This document shows positions 13,617 through 14,557 of a stretch of 14,557 bases of DNA, in pieces. This DNA is from Clostridiales bacterium UBA1380 (lineage in GTDB: Bacteria > Bacillota > Clostridia > Oscillospirales > CAG-272), in NCBI GenBank assembly GCA_002305445.1, contig DBRA01000067.1, forward strand, positions 17,949-32,505, read 5' to 3'. A program made the translations under genes and the position numbers. Numbering within the stretch: position 1 is the stretch's first letter; each line of letters starts with the position of its first letter. The notes under the pieces are model-generated. The model saw nothing but the letters and a program-made list of their open reading frames with translations, did not search any database and was not told the origin of the DNA.

Positions 13617-14557
13617 ATGAAGTACGCTATTATGCGCCGCATCGGAGCTGCTTTAACGGCGGTCGCCGTAATATTCGCGTGGGTCAGCGCATTCGCGCCC
13701 ATTAAGACGGAAGCTGCCGCAGCTAAGCTGTCTGATGCGACGACGCAGAAGTACGAAGCGCAGATAGCGGCGCTTGCCGATAAACAGAAGGCGCTGCTCA
13801 ACGATTTAGCGGTGACGCGAAATAAAAAATCGAGCGCGCTCGAAACAAAGACGATGCTCGACTCGCTGCTTTCGACGACGGAGCTGAAGCTCGAGCTGAC
13901 CGAACAGCTCATCGAAGAGCTCGACCGGATGATAGAGGTTAAGACCGAGGAGATAGCTCAGAAGGAGATCGACATCGAGAAGCAGTACAACCTTTGCCTC
14001 GAACGGCTCCGGTACTCCTACGAAGAAGGAACGACGGGCTACCTCGAGATGATACTCGACTCGGACAGTCTTTCGGATTTTTTATCGCGCATCGAACGCG
14101 TTGCGAGTATACTCGATTACGACAAGTCGCTGCTAGCGAGATATGAGAAGGAGAAAAATGAGCTGATCGAAGCGAAGGAGACGCTTGAAGCGGCGTCGGA
14201 GCAGAAAAAATCGGTTCTCGAGCAGCTTGAAGCCGACAAGGCCGACTATTCATCTCAGCTTGCGGAGACAAACAGCTACATAAGCAACCTCGAAGCGGAC
14301 GAATCCGAAGCGCTGAAGGCATATTACGAAGCGAAGGCGCAGGAGGAGAAGCTTGACAAGGAGCTGACCGCATATCTTGTCCAGCTTCAGGAGAAACTCA
14401 ATAAGCAGTATGTCGGCGGCGTGCTCAACTGGCCGATAGCGCTGCAGTACAACCATATCTCGTCTAATTACGGCGGACGCACGCTGTACGGAGTATACGA
14501 TTTTCACGGCGGCATCGACATTTCCCGCATGCCGGAAGGCACGAAGATCCTCGCCGC
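13617..14557 (+). CDS. Secreted coiled-coil M23 peptidase (EnvC/CwlO/PcsB-like), 3' end cut off
   Basis: The gene starts at ATG 13617 after AAGGGAGGTG (13597-13606) and stays open to the right edge, giving 313 residues. A signal peptide spans about 1-35 (basic MKYAIMRRIG, hydrophobic ALTAVAVIFAWVSAFA, small residues TEAAAA). Two long coiled-coil stretches follow (about 42-125 and 165-262), separated by YEEGTTGYLEMILDSDSLSDF, the turn seen in CwlO/PcsB/EnvC-type regulatory domains. An M23 domain begins at NWPIALQYNHISSNYGGR (271-288) and reaches FHGGIDIS (296-303), where His297 and Asp301 match the first zinc-binding pair. The remaining HxH ligand motif lies beyond the window, so I cannot say whether the enzyme is active or, like EnvC, a non-catalytic activator. 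Its position directly after ftsX points to FtsEX control. Confidence 0.9.
   Translation, partial: MKYAIMRRIGAALTAVAVIFAWVSAFAPIKTEAAAAKLSDATTQKYEAQIAALADKQKALLNDLAVTRNKKSSALETKTMLDSLLSTTELKLELTEQLIEELDRMIEVKTEEIAQKEIDIEKQYNLCLERLRYSYEEGTTGYLEMILDSDSLSDFLSRIERVASILDYDKSLLARYEKEKNELIEAKETLEAASEQKKSVLEQLEADKADYSSQLAETNSYISNLEADESEALKAYYEAKAQEEKLDKELTAYLVQLQEKLNKQYVGGVLNWPIALQYNHISSNYGGRTLYGVYDFHGGIDISRMPEGTKILA

Noticed and set aside
1..14557. A mobile element, CRISPR array, defence island or novel biosynthetic cluster
   Set aside because: There are no transposase or integrase genes, regular spaced repeats, attachment-site duplications or defence domains. All but one or two genes belong to well-known housekeeping families.

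Overview
The window reads as an ordinary chromosomal stretch of a Gram-positive-type anaerobe in the Clostridia (Oscillospirales-like or a related, moderately GC-rich gut lineage). Three things suggest this. The heat-shock genes are in the Firmicutes order hrcA-grpE-dnaK-dnaJ-prmA-rsmE behind a CIRCE operator. DnaK is the compact Gram-positive type. A PucR/CdaR-type regulator sits beside ftsE-ftsX and a coiled-coil M23 peptidase, a neighbourhood I associate with clostridia. Coding DNA looks GC-rich by eye, while the gaps between genes are AT-rich. The lineage is inferred from gene content only. Every convincing gene is on the + strand.

Layout. (1) At 2-592 is the C-terminal end of Tex, cut by the window edge. 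(2) At 780-1892 is a stand-alone sugar-importer ATPase of the MsmX/UgpC type, closed by a strong hairpin terminator. (3) At 2074-2607 is a single GNAT acetyltransferase with its own near-consensus promoter and a perfect 16-bp terminator. (4) At 2777-9842 is the heat-shock cluster: CIRCE, hrcA, grpE, dnaK, dnaJ, prmA and rsmE. Hairpins lie between grpE/dnaK, dnaK/dnaJ and dnaJ/prmA. A fully consensus promoter directly before rsmE can uncouple that gene from heat control. (5) At 9917-10699 (or from 9839) is an unrecognised protein with about eight membrane spans, attached to rsmE. (6) At 10844-11929 is a PucR/CdaR-type regulator behind its own promoter and a leader hairpin. (7) From 12043 to the right edge run ftsE, ftsX and a secreted coiled-coil M23 peptidase that the window cuts.

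How the genes work together. HrcA represses from CIRCE and so controls its own gene and the GrpE-DnaK-DnaJ chaperone machine. PrmA and RsmE are a ribosomal-protein and an rRNA methyltransferase that commonly follow dnaJ in Firmicutes. FtsE/FtsX and the M23 protein form the known module in which cytoplasmic ATP hydrolysis is passed through the membrane to switch on a cell-wall hydrolase. I see no mobile element, CRISPR array, rRNA, tRNA or defence locus, and no clearly new multi-gene system. The least explained items are the eight-span membrane protein, the PucR-type regulator beside ftsEX, the unusual grpE start and the intercistronic hairpins. No gap longer than about 240 bases lacks a gene.
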